NCBI GenBank assembly: GCA_024279035.1
Contig: JAJRSA010000009.1
Coordinates: 43,330-107,329 of the forward strand
Length of the DNA stretch: 64,000 bases
Reading direction: 5' to 3'
Source: Alphaproteobacteria bacterium
Lineage (GTDB): Bacteria > Pseudomonadota > Alphaproteobacteria > Micavibrionales > Micavibrionaceae
The notes beneath the pieces were generated by a model. That model did not search any database. It was not told the DNA's origin and saw only the letters and a program-made list of their open reading frames with translations. Shown piece by piece: positions 25,945-35,860 of the stretch; positions within the stretch are counted from its first letter, which is position 1, and each line of letters starts with the position of its first letter. The position numbers and the translations under genes are program-made.

Positions 25945-26676
25945 ATGATCTCGTTTGAAGAAGTAGGGTTAAGGTACGGCACGCAACCAGAAATTTTTTC
26001 TGGGGTGAACTTCACGCTTTCACAAGGCTCCTTCTATTATTTATCTGGACCAAGCGGGGCTGGAAAAACATCTCTGATTAAGCTATCGAGCCTCACCCAA
26101 CGTCCTACACGCGGTTTTATCCGTATGTTTGGACAAGTGATAGAGCATCATGACCGCAAAAGCCTGACCTCTATCCGCCAGAAAATTGGCATTGTATTTC
26201 AGGATTTTCGGCTCCTCAATCATCTGAGTGTTTTTGAAAACGTAGCGCTCCCTTTGCGCATTAAAAACATTGCCTCTTCCTCTATACGGCAAAATGTAGA
26301 AGAGCTTTTAGACTGGGTAGGTTTGGGAAACCGCATGCATTATCAGCCTTTAATGCTCTCTGGGGGGGAACAGCAACGTGTCTCAATCGCGCGCGCCATC
26401 ATTGCACAACCCCATCTTCTTCTCGCCGATGAACCCACGGGCAACCTTGATCCCGAGATCAGCGAAAAACTCTTAAAGCTCTTTACCCAGCTTCACCGCA
26501 TGGGCACAACCATTGTGATTGCAACCCATAATGAACACATCATAAAGACACATCCTCATCCTATTCTCCATCTTGATAATGGCATTTTGACAGAACGTAT
26601 TCTCCCTACTTTTCCAGATTTAAGATTGAAGACAAGCCCTCTTTCAGACATCTCAGACACCATAAAGAATCTATAA
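25945..26676 (+). CDS. ftsE: Cell division ATP-binding protein FtsE
   Basis: 243 aa ABC ATPase that, with FtsX, activates septal peptidoglycan hydrolases. Walker [11 protein letters not shown]-loop FQDFRLL, signature [14 protein letters not shown], Walker [13 protein letters not shown] and the H-loop in VIATHNEHI are all present. ATG 25945 gives the family-type [12 protein letters not shown] start; the frame is open upstream over the neighbouring gene. ftsX follows 2 bases after the stop. Confidence 0.94.
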   Translation: MISFEEVGLRYGTQPEIFSGVNFTLSQGSFYYLSGPSGAGKTSLIKLSSLTQRPTRGFIRMFGQVIEHHDRKSLTSIRQKIGIVFQDFRLLNHLSVFENVALPLRIKNIASSSIRQNVEELLDWVGLGNRMHYQPLMLSGGEQQRVSIARAIIAQPHLLLADEPTGNLDPEISEKLLKLFTQLHRMGTTIVIATHNEHIIKTHPHPILHLDNGILTERILPTFPDLRLKTSPLSDISDTIKNL

Positions 26677-26678
26677 AA

Positions 26679-27554
26679 ATGAACCCTTTTCTTCATCAAA
26701 TTATCCCCCTCAAAGACACCTCTCAAGATCGTATTCTTATGGCCATGATTGCGTTGATGATGTGCTCTATTCTCATGATTATGGCTTCAGCTCTTTTCCT
26801 GAGTAATTTAAGTGCGCACTGGCATAAATCTGTGTCTCATATTGCCACAATAGAAATCCCTAAAAACACGCCAAATAAAACTATATCAGAACTAAAAAAG
26901 CTATTAAATAACAGCAGTCTCATTAAAGATTTTAATCTTATAAATAAAGACAGAATAAAAGATATTATAGCCCCATGGATTGATCAAAGTGTTCTCAACA
27001 GTGAAGACCTCCCTCTACCCACACTCCTGACCGTGTCCTTGAATTCAGGAAGCCCTATTGAGCGAGACAAACTCAAATTTTCTCTTAAAGCGCTTGATGA
27101 GAACATTAAAATGGAAACCCATGAAAACTGGTTAAGCTCTGCGTTTGAGCGCGCCCAAACACTCAAAACTCTGGCATGGATCATTGGGCTTTCTTTGACT
27201 CTCACGCTCATTATTTCCCTTTCTATTCTAACACGTACACGCGTTCTACTTAATAAAGAGGCCATTAACCTTCTTCATATCTCTGGCGCAAGCGACGCCT
27301 ACATTGTAAAACAATTCCTTATTTATATTTTTGGCGTTGCCTTTAAAGGAATTCTGATTGGCTGTCTTTTTGCCAGCCTCCTACTATTAACCTTCTCAAG
27401 CTCAACCACCCCTGAGAACAGTGAAGTCTTTACATTTGCAACGCTTTCTTCGGGGCATATGAGTATACTCTGGACAATGCCCTTTATTATTCTTGTCTTT
27501 ATGCTGCTGACAACGTCAAAAACCGTTACAAATGAACTTAGGAAAATGGTTTAA
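26679..27554 (+). CDS. ftsX: Cell division protein FtsX
   Basis: 291 aa permease-like protein with four membrane helices: one near 20-45, an extracytoplasmic loop domain of about 110 residues, then three helices in the C-terminal half with the ISGASDAYIVKQF coupling region characteristic of FtsX. It couples FtsE ATP hydrolysis to cell-wall hydrolase activation at the septum. It is co-transcribed with ftsE and overlaps or abuts the next gene. Confidence 0.9.
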   Translation: MNPFLHQIIPLKDTSQDRILMAMIALMMCSILMIMASALFLSNLSAHWHKSVSHIATIEIPKNTPNKTISELKKLLNNSSLIKDFNLINKDRIKDIIAPWIDQSVLNSEDLPLPTLLTVSLNSGSPIERDKLKFSLKALDENIKMETHENWLSSAFERAQTLKTLAWIIGLSLTLTLIISLSILTRTRVLLNKEAINLLHISGASDAYIVKQFLIYIFGVAFKGILIGCLFASLLLLTFSSSTTPENSEVFTFATLSSGHMSILWTMPFIILVFMLLTTSKTVTNELRKMV

Positions 27555-27558
27555 TAAA

Positions 27559-28125
27559 ATGAACAAGCTTTCTGTTATAATTTTATTAGTTCTTTTAATC
27601 CTCTATGGAATTGGCTTCGCGTGTTTTACGTTCAACGCCCTCACGCCCTCTCCCCTCAAAGACACACACACAGATGCGACCATCATCCTCACAGGGGGAG
27701 AAAACAGGATCAAAGAAGGGGTTCTTCGCCTCAAAATGAAACAAACAGAGCATGTCTTTATTAGTGGCGTCGGCAAAGACATTACCCTGAAAGATATCTA
27801 TCCCGAAGGCTACGAAGAGATCAAATGCTGTGTGTCTCTAGGCTATGTCGCCCAAGACACCATTGGAAACGCCACAGAATCCTTCACATGGCTCTCCCAG
27901 CACAAGCACATAAAGTCTTTTGCCCTCGTCACCTCTTCCTACCATATCCCCCGCGCCGCTCATATTTTTAAGACACACCCTGAGGCCAAAAACCATACCA
28001 TCCTCCTCGTCCCCATCCCGATGGAACGCCTCTCTCCCAAGTCTCGAGAATTTTGGAACCTCATGTTCAAAGAATATAACAAGCTAATTTATACGTGGTG
28101 CACCTTTAGAGGTCAGACATCATGA
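27559..28125 (+). CDS. YdcF-like DUF218 family protein
   Basis: 188 aa from ATG 27559; an in-frame ATG at 27532 inside ftsX is an alternative. One N-terminal membrane helix is followed by the DUF218 alpha/beta domain: TDATIILTGGENRIKEG, a VFISGVGKD strand, NATESFTWL and the VTSSYHIPRA motif with conserved Ser and His. The family is linked to envelope polymer or vancomycin-related functions (SanA/ElyC). It is in the ftsEX transcript, and overlaps plsC by 4 bases. Confidence 0.85.
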   Translation: MNKLSVIILLVLLILYGIGFACFTFNALTPSPLKDTHTDATIILTGGENRIKEGVLRLKMKQTEHVFISGVGKDITLKDIYPEGYEEIKCCVSLGYVAQDTIGNATESFTWLSQHKHIKSFALVTSSYHIPRAAHIFKTHPEAKNHTILLVPIPMERLSPKSREFWNLMFKEYNKLIYTWCTFRGQTS

Positions 28126-28847
28126 ATAATCTCCTCCGCTCTCTTCTCTTTAACTTCATCTATTATGGCTCAACTGCCATCTTATGTTTTCTCTATGTCC
28201 CCACCGTTTTACTCCCACGCCCCCTCTATATTAAGCTCCTAACCGCCTATTTTCACTATGTGGCTTTTTTAGAAAAATATATTCTAGATTTAAACTATGA
28301 AGTCATTGGTACAGAGCATCTCCCGAAAACAGGCTCTTATATTGTCGCCATGAAGCATCAATCTGCCTATGAGACCTTAAAACTGTGTGTTTTGTTTTAT
28401 AACCCTGCTGTTATTCTTAAAAAAGAGCTCTTTTCCATTCCGCTCTGGGGCTGGCTGGCCAAAAAAGCAGGCCATATAGGCATTGACCGCACCAACAGAC
28501 AAACAGCTATTCACTCGATTAATGACGGCACACAACGTGTGGCACAAGAAGGTCGCCCCCTTGTGATCTTTCCGCAAGGCACACGTGTGCGCGTAGGAGA
28601 CACACGCCCTTATAAAAAAGGTGTCGCCCGCATGGCAGAGCATGGAGACTTATCCATTATCCCCATCGCCCTCAATAGCGGTGTGTTCTGGCCTAAAAAT
28701 GCCTTTTGGAAACGCGCGGGAACTGTTACTTTTAAGATCTTACCGCCTCTTCCTACAGGATTATCCGTTGAAAAAACGATGGAGAAGATAGAAAAAGACC
28801 TTGAATATGAAAGCAACCTCTTAGCGAAAAACGCAAAACTCAAATGA
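28122..28847 (+). CDS. plsC: 1-acyl-sn-glycerol-3-phosphate acyltransferase
   Basis: 241 aa membrane-associated acyltransferase that makes phosphatidic acid from lysophosphatidate. An N-terminal hydrophobic region precedes the catalytic block KHQSAYET, where Glu replaces Asp of the HX4D motif, a change normal for this subgroup. The second block FPQGTRVRVG and the hydrophobic IPIALNSG segment are kept. Joined to YdcF and DUF2125 genes by 4-base overlaps. Confidence 0.92.
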   Translation: MNNLLRSLLFNFIYYGSTAILCFLYVPTVLLPRPLYIKLLTAYFHYVAFLEKYILDLNYEVIGTEHLPKTGSYIVAMKHQSAYETLKLCVLFYNPAVILKKELFSIPLWGWLAKKAGHIGIDRTNRQTAIHSINDGTQRVAQEGRPLVIFPQGTRVRVGDTRPYKKGVARMAEHGDLSIIPIALNSGVFWPKNAFWKRAGTVTFKILPPLPTGLSVEKTMEKIEKDLEYESNLLAKNAKLK

Positions 28848-29599
28848 AAACACTTCTCAAATATAGCTTTATCCTTGCGCTCACCCTCTGTGTTTTATAT
28901 AGCGCCCTTTGGTTCGGACTGGCCTCTTTAACCAATCAAGAAATTACAAGAATAAGCACCACTGGAGACGTTACTTTTTCTCCGCCTCTGGGACACGTAT
29001 CAGGCTTTCCGTTTTGGCATCATTTAACCTATACAGGGACACTCTCCACCCCTGACTTTTCTCTCACGGTCGAAGAAATGGAGATGGAGATTCAAATCTA
29101 TACAGACAGAGCAAAAGCTCACGTCACTCTTCCCAATGGATTTCAAATAACAGACAGATACACACACAAAACACATCACTTTGGAGACTCTCATTTAAAA
29201 TTGGCCTCTCCCTACCCTCTCCCCAAAAATCATTCTCGGAAAGCCATGAAAATCTGGCGCGCGCAGAAAGGGCGTCTCCTTGTCTCTTCTCTCCTTTTAC
29301 AAAAAGAAGGGGTTAAGATAGAAGGATCAGGACTTCTTGACCTCGATGAAAACTTACAACCCCAAGGCAAACTCAACCTCTCCATTTACGGCTACAAAGC
29401 CCTCATGGCAGAACTCGGGCGTACAGGAAAACTCAGCTCCCAAGAAGCCCAACTCGCCACGGCATTTATAGGGCAACTCTTTGGACAAGATGGACCTAAA
29501 ACCCAAAAAGCCTTCAAAACTCCTCTGACGATAAAGAATAACGCGCTTTATATAGGCCCTCTTAGAGTTACAAAATTGAAGAGGATCGAGTGGGAGTAA
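28844..29599 (+). CDS. DUF2125 family exported or membrane-anchored protein
   Basis: 251 aa with an N-terminal hydrophobic segment (about 7-27) that is a signal anchor or signal peptide. The body has the DUF2125 feature GHVSGFPFWHHLTYTG followed by beta strands, resembling AsmA-like or lipid-transfer envelope proteins. The family is alphaproteobacterial and its function is not established. Last gene of the ftsEX cluster, convergent with tyrA across a palindromic repeat. Confidence 0.75.
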   Translation: MKTLLKYSFILALTLCVLYSALWFGLASLTNQEITRISTTGDVTFSPPLGHVSGFPFWHHLTYTGTLSTPDFSLTVEEMEMEIQIYTDRAKAHVTLPNGFQITDRYTHKTHHFGDSHLKLASPYPLPKNHSRKAMKIWRAQKGRLLVSSLLLQKEGVKIEGSGLLDLDENLQPQGKLNLSIYGYKALMAELGRTGKLSSQEAQLATAFIGQLFGQDGPKTQKAFKTPLTIKNNALYIGPLRVTKLKRIEWE

Positions 29600-29618
29600 T
29601 TTAACAAATACCCTAGAG

Positions 29619-29688
29619 CGTCATCCTGAACTTGTTTCAGGATCTTATGCTTCTATTCACCAGATCCTGAAACAAGTTCAGGATGACG
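29619..29688. repeat. 27-bp inverted repeat pair that enters the tyrA end
   Basis: Left arm 29619-29645 and right arm 29662-29688 are exact inverted copies of a 27-base unit with core TCCTGAACTTGTTTCAGGA, separated by 16 bases. The right arm codes for the last residues of tyrA. Same family as the repeats at 10985 and 21707. Confidence 0.85.
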
Positions 29689-30591
29689 GGAGTCTCCAAT
29701 TATCACAGGGGGAATCTCCTGTTTGGCCTTAATAACGCCCTTGCGGATCGCGGACGTCTTTTCAAAATAATGAAACAACTGTTCACTCTCTCCCTTACGG
29801 ATCGCCTTTTGCAGTTCGGTCAGATCTTCATTGAAACGTTGGAGAACATCCAGAATAGCCTCTTTATTCGAGAGAAAGATATCACGCCACATTGTAGGAT
29901 CTCCCGCCGCAATCCGTGTAAAATCTCGGAATCCACCTGCGGAATATTTGATAATTTCACTTTGTGTATCTTCTTCTAGATCCGTCGCTGTCCCCACAAT
30001 CGTATAAGCAATTAAGTGCGGCAAATGAGAGGTAATACCCAACACACGATCATGATGTTTCGGGGACATGATTTCAACCATAGATCCACAGGCCTCCCAA
30101 AACCTAGATATTTTTTGCACGGCCTCGGATTTTTTCTCTCCCTCAAGAGGCGTTAAAATTGTCCAATGCCCTTCAAAAAGATTGGAAAACCCAGCTTCTG
30201 GGCCCGACTTTTCTGTTCCCGCAATGGGATGGGCAGGAACAAAAGAGACATCATCCGGAAGGAAGGGACATAACGCTTGTATAACAGGGCCTTTCACTGA
30301 GCCCACATCTGTAATAATTGCGCCTGCCTTTAATCCAGAAGAAATAATATTTCCAATTTTTCCATACGCGCCCACAGGCACAGCAATAATCACAAGATCA
30401 GCGTGTTGAACACTCGCCTTTAAATCTGTCATACTCTCATCGGCAAGGTTTAAACGAGACACCGTGTCACAGACCTCTTGAGAAACATCGCCACAGATAA
30501 GTTTCTCACATAATCCCTCTGCTTTAATTTTACGCGCCAAGGAGGATCCAATAAGACCAAAGCCAATGATCGTAATCGTATGAAACATCAT
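29653..30591 (-). CDS. tyrA: Prephenate/arogenate dehydrogenase
   Basis: 312 aa NAD(P)-dependent dehydrogenase of tyrosine synthesis. It has the Rossmann start TIIGFGLIGSSLARKI, VIIAVPVGAYG, the ITDVGSVKG segment, the catalytic His region PAHPIAGTEKSG, and the helical dimerisation domain. The final residues SRHPELVSGSGE come from a dispersed repeat (29662-29688) rather than from the gene proper. Its start overlaps the stop of the upstream methyltransferase by 4 bases. Confidence 0.93.
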   Translation of the reverse strand: MMFHTITIIGFGLIGSSLARKIKAEGLCEKLICGDVSQEVCDTVSRLNLADESMTDLKASVQHADLVIIAVPVGAYGKIGNIISSGLKAGAIITDVGSVKGPVIQALCPFLPDDVSFVPAHPIAGTEKSGPEAGFSNLFEGHWTILTPLEGEKKSEAVQKISRFWEACGSMVEIMSPKHHDRVLGITSHLPHLIAYTIVGTATDLEEDTQSEIIKYSAGGFRDFTRIAAGDPTMWRDIFLSNKEAILDVLQRFNEDLTELQKAIRKGESEQLFHYFEKTSAIRKGVIKAKQEIPPVIIGDSRHPELVSGSGE

Positions 30592-31310
30592 AATTTTTCC
30601 TTACTTGTATAAGGTGATTTTGAAGAGACAGGTTTGAGAACAGATGTCACAGGCACAGCCATCCCCTTTGAAGGTTTAATAGGTGCATATGTTTGTTTCC
30701 GCGCAATCACGACATTAACGCCCCCCATCATTGGTACAATAAAACGACAATATTTTTCAAAAAAAGGAGATAATTTAAACATCACACGCCATCGTAAAGG
30801 CGGTGTAAACAAAGAGGATGTCAACTCATCACAGATAAAATGTGTCTCAGATAATAATTTTCGAATTTGAGAGGAGGAAAAGGGCTGTCCATGCCCAAAC
30901 GGAGACCATTCCGTATGCGCCCATAACCCCCGACGATTAGGAACAATGAGAATGAGCTGTCCTTCACTTTTGAGAACCCTCCAAATTTCTTGAAGACTTT
31001 CCAGCGGGAACTGGCAATATTCCAACCCATGAATCATAAAGACACTCTCCAGAGAATTACTCTCCAACGGAAGCGCCAATGTGTCTGTATGCACAATATT
31101 ACGAAGATCCCCTCTTATCTCCTCAGGAATACCAATAGAGGACGGGAGAAGCGACAAGATTTGATTCATATAGGGAGAGACATACCCCACACCCAATGTC
31201 TCTTTTGTCTTTTTAAAATGTTGTCTCATAACGCGCTGTAAAACCAGACGCACTGTGCGACCTTCTCGTGTTTTATAAAAACGATCAAAATGGAGGATGG
31301 AGACAAACAT
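30588..31310 (-). CDS. Class I SAM-dependent methyltransferase-like protein
   Basis: 240 aa. The fold follows Methyltransf_11: a first strand LGVGYVSPYM (a degraded motif I with few glycines), a middle part LPLESNSLESVFMIHGLEYC, and LQEIWRVLKSEGQLILIVPNRRG typical of motif III. A Pro/Lys-rich tail of about 40 residues ends the chain. Proteins of this kind pair with tyrA or glyoxalase genes in alphaproteobacteria. Substrate unknown. ATGA overlap with tyrA. Confidence 0.75.
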   Translation of the reverse strand: MFVSILHFDRFYKTREGRTVRLVLQRVMRQHFKKTKETLGVGYVSPYMNQILSLLPSSIGIPEEIRGDLRNIVHTDTLALPLESNSLESVFMIHGLEYCQFPLESLQEIWRVLKSEGQLILIVPNRRGLWAHTEWSPFGHGQPFSSSQIRKLLSETHFICDELTSSLFTPPLRWRVMFKLSPFFEKYCRFIVPMMGGVNVVIARKQTYAPIKPSKGMAVPVTSVLKPVSSKSPYTSKEKL

Positions 31311-31351
31311 GGGAGGGAGTATAAAGGAAGATCCTCTAGCTTTAAAGCCCT

Positions 31352-31831
31352 CTAAATCATCTCAATCAGAGCAGGAATCAGCGGTAAGTCTGCTGGCAAG
31401 AGCGCCTCATCATATAAATCAAGAGGCTTTAGCCATTTCAAGGCCTGCCCTTCTTTCCCTTGCGGAATGCCTGCCCAAACACGACAGGCGTAGAGAGGCA
31501 TGAGAAGATTAAACTTATCGTACATATAAGACACAAAACTTAGCGGAGAAAAACAACACGGACGGGTTTCTATCCCAAGCTCTTCAGAGAGTTCTCGCAT
31601 GAGGGCATATTCAGGACTTTCGCCCTCTTCCAACTTCCCTCCCGGAAATTCCCACATTCCTGCCATAGATTTCCCCTCTGGACGTTGTGAAATGAGCACA
31701 CGTCCATCTACATCAATCAACGCCACTGCCGCGACCAATAAAACAGGAAGCCCAGACTTTTCGGGTCTGGGCTTCTCTAATTCATCTCTACAGGAGTGTG
31801 GATTATTCACCAGAGGCTGGTTCAATCTCAT
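31352..31831 (-). CDS. mutT: 8-oxo-dGTP diphosphatase, MutT-type Nudix hydrolase
   Basis: 159 aa from ATG 31831. The Nudix box is complete: GGKLEEGESPEYALMRELSEELGI split around the REx2EE core, preceded by RPEGKSMAGMWEFP, the MutT signature. The enzyme cleans 8-oxo-dGTP from the nucleotide pool. The start is uncertain: the open frame overlaps the end of the upstream isomerase gene, and a TTG at 31738 would give a 128 aa protein of classical size. A strong hairpin lies inside the extra N-terminal part. Confidence 0.85.
   Translation of the reverse strand: MRLNQPLVNNPHSCRDELEKPRPEKSGLPVLLVAAVALIDVDGRVLISQRPEGKSMAGMWEFPGGKLEEGESPEYALMRELSEELGIETRPCCFSPLSFVSYMYDKFNLLMPLYACRVWAGIPQGKEGQALKWLKPLDLYDEALLPADLPLIPALIEMI
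31747..31775 (-). terminator. Hairpin terminator after the PpiC gene
   Basis: A perfect 11-bp stem (31747-31757 with 31765-31775) and a 7-base loop, followed on the minus strand by CCTGTTTTATT. It lies 28 bases after the isomerase stop and within the mutT frame, so it may attenuate mutT transcription. Confidence 0.6.
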
Positions 31832-32771
31832 TCCCCTGTATGTCGAAGACTTCAATCTCCGCGCCTTCTTTCCATGTTTTCAAAAGAGCATTGAGCACTG
31901 TCTTACGTTCTTCTGACTCTAGGAAAGGTTTTACTTCTGTGTAGGACGGCGCAGGACGTACTCTTTTATCTTCCAACTTAATCACATGCCATCCAAACTG
32001 TGTTTTCACAGGTTTTTCAGTCACAGCTCCTTTTTTCAAAGAAAAAGCAGCAGTTGAGAATTCAGGCACCATGTCTTTGGCTGTAAAATATCCAAGGTCT
32101 CCTCCTTTTGCGCCTGTTGGCCCTGTGGATTTCTCCTTGGCAAGCTCTGCAAAATCTCCACCATCGGTCAAAGCTTTAATAATCGCTTCGGCTTCGCTTT
32201 CTTTTTCAACCAAAATATGACGCGCCCGTGCTTCTTCAACATCTGGTTGCTTTGAGAGAAAGTCTTTATAAGACTCCTTAAGCGTTTCTTCTGTCACAGC
32301 TTGCTCTAATGCTCTTTCAACAAACACAGCTCTAATGATTTCAGATTTCGCCAAGGCCAAGCGTTCAATCACATCAGGGTCGTTTTCAATCCCCGCCTGA
32401 TTCGCCAAAGTCCCCACAACTTGTGAACTCACAAGTTGCTCTTGCACCATAGGAAAGATCGCCTCAAGCGGTTGTCCCTTGAGCTGAGGAATCGCATTAA
32501 TAAAATTAAGAGCCTCAGAAATTTTAATGTCCTTGTTATCCACTGTCGCAATCACAATGTCTTTTTCTGCTGACAATGCCGGTGCAGACGTAGAGTCTGT
32601 ACTTTCCATACCAGAAGATGGCATCTCAGTCTCCATCGTAGAGCGAGATGAAAAATACCCCCCCACGGCAAGCGCTGCAACAATTACAGCCGCCAAGATC
32701 GCAAAAGGCGCTTTTTTCTTACAACACGACTTCACAGCACATGTCTCGTTTGTTTCTGGGGTTTCAGTCAT
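31803..32771 (-). CDS. Membrane-anchored parvulin-type peptidyl-prolyl isomerase
   Basis: 322 aa. A cytoplasmic Cys/Lys-rich start precedes one transmembrane helix (about 22-41), then a linker, SurA-like helices and a PpiC domain (about 180-275: ARHILVEKESEAEAI, GGDLGYFTAKDMVPEF, TQFGWHVIKLED). It faces the periplasm and should help fold exported proteins. It is divergent from secA, a common alphaproteobacterial arrangement that fits a shared export role. Confidence 0.88.
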   Translation of the reverse strand: MTETPETNETCAVKSCCKKKAPFAILAAVIVAALAVGGYFSSRSTMETEMPSSGMESTDSTSAPALSAEKDIVIATVDNKDIKISEALNFINAIPQLKGQPLEAIFPMVQEQLVSSQVVGTLANQAGIENDPDVIERLALAKSEIIRAVFVERALEQAVTEETLKESYKDFLSKQPDVEEARARHILVEKESEAEAIIKALTDGGDFAELAKEKSTGPTGAKGGDLGYFTAKDMVPEFSTAAFSLKKGAVTEKPVKTQFGWHVIKLEDKRVRPAPSYTEVKPFLESEERKTVLNALLKTWKEGAEIEVFDIQGNEIEPASGE

Positions 32772-32871
32772 AATACATATCCTCTACTATAAAAAATTAA
32801 ATGCAAAATTAAATGCTAGTGAGATTCATACACAACACCACACAGGATGCAATAGTTTTTACACCCTTATG

Positions 32872-32900
32872 TTGACCTCTCCTTGCCATAGGCTTATATG
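32872..32900 (+). promoter_or_regulatory. Likely promoter of secA
   Basis: TTGACC (32872-32877), 17-base spacer, TATATG (32895-32900). Spacing is ideal. The start of transcription would fall near 32907, at the end of the AGGAGGG run, which would leave that run largely outside the mRNA. Confidence 0.5.
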
Positions 32901-32931
32901 AGGAGGGTTAAATTATAATTTGGATGGAAAA

Positions 32932-35664
32932 ATGATTCTCAATCTTGCGACGAAAATATTTGGCTCTAGTAATGAGCGCGTTTTAAAAAAGCTCAAAGGC
33001 GATGTGGACGCGATTAATGCGCTTGAATCTGAGTTTGAAAAACTCTCTGACTCTGATCTACGTCACAAGACAGAGGACTTCAGAACGCGTCTCAATAACG
33101 GAGAAACAGAACAAGGCATCCTCCACGAAGCCTTCGCCACCGTGCGGGAAGCCTCCAAACGTACCCTTGGGCAACGTCACTTTGATGTTCAACTCTTGGG
33201 CGGAATGGTGCTCAATAATAACCAGATTGCAGAAATGCGTACGGGAGAAGGGAAAACGCTTGTAGCAACCCTCCCTGTCTACCTCAATGCCATCTCGGGC
33301 AAAGGCGTTCATGTCGTCACCGTCAATGATTACCTCGCCGAACGAGATGCCAAATGGATGGCTGAGATCTATAATTTTCTTGGTCTCTCTGTCGGATGTA
33401 TCATCGGAGACACAGACGATCTTGGGCGTAAAGAGGCCTATGAGGCCGATGTCACCTATGGAACAAACAACGAGTTCGGTTTTGATTATTTGCGAGATAA
33501 CATGAAATACGCCTTGGACGACATGGTCCAACGCCCCTTTAACTTTGCGATTGTCGACGAGGTGGACTCTATTTTGATTGATGAGGCAAGAACCCCTCTT
33601 ATTATCTCAGGTCCGTCTGAGAGTGATGTTGGAATGTATAGCAGAGTCGACACACTCATTTCCTCTCTGGAAGAGTCTGATTTTGATCTGGATGAAAAGA
33701 TGAAAACCATCATTTTCACCGATGAAGGCAGCGAACATATTGAAGACCTCCTCAAGGCGCATGGTATTTTAACAGAAGGAGGACTCTACGATCCTCAAAA
33801 TATTTCTCTGATTCACCATGCAAATCAAGCCCTCCGTGCCCATAAAATGTTTTCCCGCGACACAGACTATATAGTCAAAGACAATAAAGTAATCCTGATT
33901 GACGAGTTCACAGGACGGATGATGGATGGAAGACGCCTCTCGGAAGGCCTCCACCAAGCCATTGAGGCCAAGGAACACGTCGAAGTCCAAAGTGAAAACC
34001 AAACGCTGGCCTCTATCACCTTCCAAAATTACTTCCGCATGTATCCAAAACTCGCAGGCATGACAGGAACAGCGCTCACAGAAGCCACAGAATTCATGGA
34101 AATCTATGGGCTTGGCGTCGTGGATATTCCTACCAATGTGGATATTACACGAATTGATAATGACGATAAAATCTATAGATCCTTCGACGAAAAAGTGGGC
34201 GCCATTGCCGAAGTCGTCGCCGAATGCCAAGAGCGGCAACAACCTGTTCTCATCGGAACTGTTTCAATTGAAAAATCAGAGATTCTTTCCAGCCAATTGA
34301 AAAAACTTAAAGTTACGCACAAAGTCCTCAACGCACGCCATCACGAACAAGAATCCCAAATCATTGCCCAAGCGGGACAGCCGGGTGCGGTCACTATTGC
34401 CACCAACATGGCAGGCCGAGGTACAGATATTCAGCTTGGAGGGAATTTGGACATGCGTCTTGCCGAAGAAATCAATGCAACCCTCCCCGAGGCCGACAAG
34501 GCCAAAGCCATCGCCAAAATCAAAGCTGAGATTGATGTCGCGCATGCGATCGTCATTGAAGCAGGCGGACTTTACGTGATCGGAACAGAGCGCCATGAAT
34601 CTCGGCGTGTTGATAATCAGCTCCGCGGACGCTCAGGTCGTCAAGGAGACCCGGGAGAAACCATCTTCTTCCTCTCCACCCAAGACGATCTCATGCGTAT
34701 TTTCTCGCCAGATGCCTTGGAAGGCGTGCTCTCGAATAAATCTATCGGACTTAAAGAAGGCGAAGCCCTCGCCCATCCATGGCTGACCAAAGCCCTCCAA
34801 CGTGCCCAAGCCCGTGTCGAGCAACAAAATTTTGAAGTCCGTAAAAACCTTCTTAAATTCGACAATGTCATGAATGATCAACGCAAAGTCATCTACGAGC
34901 AACGTCGCGAGATTATGGGCTCTGAAGATATCACAGAGCTCATCACAGACATGCGCCATGACACCATAGAAGATATGGTGGCCAACACGATCCCTGAAAA
35001 AGCCTATGCTGATCAGTGGGACACCGAGACTCTTACCAATGAAGTCACGCGCGTCCTCCATCTCGACCTCCCCATCAAAGACTGGGCCAAAGAGGAAGGC
35101 ATTGCCGATGAAGAAATCATTGATCGTATTATTTATGCCTCAGATGACAAAATGGAGGGCAAAGCGGCGCGTGGCGGAGAAATTTTCCATCGCATTCAAA
35201 AATCAATGCTCCTCCAATCCCTCGATCAGCACTGGAAAGAACATCTCTATAACCTCGATCATCTCCGCCAAGGCATTAATCTGCGCGCGTTTGCTCAAAA
35301 AGATCCGTTGAACGAGTATAAAACAGAAGCCTTCATGTATTTCGAAAACATGCTCAACAGCATGAAAGAAGCTATCGTCCATGATCTTAGCCTCGTCGAA
35401 ATCAACTTCGATGAACAAGCCCTGCAGGCCATGATGAACGCACAACGCATCGAACAAGAGATGAAAAAGAGCCGCCAAGACCCCGCTCTCGCAGGCCTCT
35501 CCCCCCAACAAGGACAAGGAGACCCAACAACTCTCCCCACCACCGTCAAACACGAATTCGACCAAAACGACCCCACAACATGGTCTAAAACAGGCCGAAA
35601 CGCGCCCTGTCCCTGTAACTCAGGCAAAAAATACAAGCAATGTCACGGGCGAATCGCGGCGTAG
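32932..35664 (+). CDS. secA: Preprotein translocase ATPase SecA
   Basis: 910 aa from ATG 32932. The motor that drives proteins through SecYEG. Walker A region [42 protein letters not shown] and the [21 protein letters not shown] segment are all canonical. The C-terminal zinc motif [14 protein letters not shown] binds SecB or ribosomes. An in-frame TTG at 32920 lies 13 bases after AGGAGG; the ATG is preferred because the family starts near [11 protein letters not shown]. Confidence 0.97.
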   Translation: MILNLATKIFGSSNERVLKKLKGDVDAINALESEFEKLSDSDLRHKTEDFRTRLNNGETEQGILHEAFATVREASKRTLGQRHFDVQLLGGMVLNNNQIAEMRTGEGKTLVATLPVYLNAISGKGVHVVTVNDYLAERDAKWMAEIYNFLGLSVGCIIGDTDDLGRKEAYEADVTYGTNNEFGFDYLRDNMKYALDDMVQRPFNFAIVDEVDSILIDEARTPLIISGPSESDVGMYSRVDTLISSLEESDFDLDEKMKTIIFTDEGSEHIEDLLKAHGILTEGGLYDPQNISLIHHANQALRAHKMFSRDTDYIVKDNKVILIDEFTGRMMDGRRLSEGLHQAIEAKEHVEVQSENQTLASITFQNYFRMYPKLAGMTGTALTEATEFMEIYGLGVVDIPTNVDITRIDNDDKIYRSFDEKVGAIAEVVAECQERQQPVLIGTVSIEKSEILSSQLKKLKVTHKVLNARHHEQESQIIAQAGQPGAVTIATNMAGRGTDIQLGGNLDMRLAEEINATLPEADKAKAIAKIKAEIDVAHAIVIEAGGLYVIGTERHESRRVDNQLRGRSGRQGDPGETIFFLSTQDDLMRIFSPDALEGVLSNKSIGLKEGEALAHPWLTKALQRAQARVEQQNFEVRKNLLKFDNVMNDQRKVIYEQRREIMGSEDITELITDMRHDTIEDMVANTIPEKAYADQWDTETLTNEVTRVLHLDLPIKDWAKEEGIADEEIIDRIIYASDDKMEGKAARGGEIFHRIQKSMLLQSLDQHWKEHLYNLDHLRQGINLRAFAQKDPLNEYKTEAFMYFENMLNSMKEAIVHDLSLVEINFDEQALQAMMNAQRIEQEMKKSRQDPALAGLSPQQGQGDPTTLPTTVKHEFDQNDPTTWSKTGRNAPCPCNSGKKYKQCHGRIAA

Positions 35665-35726
35665 AACAAAAAAACTCTCCCTCTTTTTTTCTAGTGCCCC
35701 GAGAGGTTCAATATCTTTGTAAATGG

Positions 35727-35799
35727 TGACCGCTGAGGGATTCGAACCCTCGACCTACTGATTAAAAGTCAGTTGCTCTACCGACTGAGCTAAGCGGTC
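35727..35799 (-). tRNA. tRNA-Lys (UUU)
   Basis: 73 bases on the minus strand. The acceptor stem GACCGCT pairs with AGCGGTC and is followed by discriminator A. D-arm TAGCTCAGTCGGTAGAGCA, anticodon loop CTTTTAA with anticodon TTT, and T-arm GGTTCGAATCC are all present. CCA is not encoded directly after. It lies between secA and coaD. Confidence 0.97.
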
Positions 35800-35860
35800 A
35801 TACGACAATGATAGACTGTCGCCAAGACAGGGTATTCTTAATGGATAAGGGGGGGGAAGG

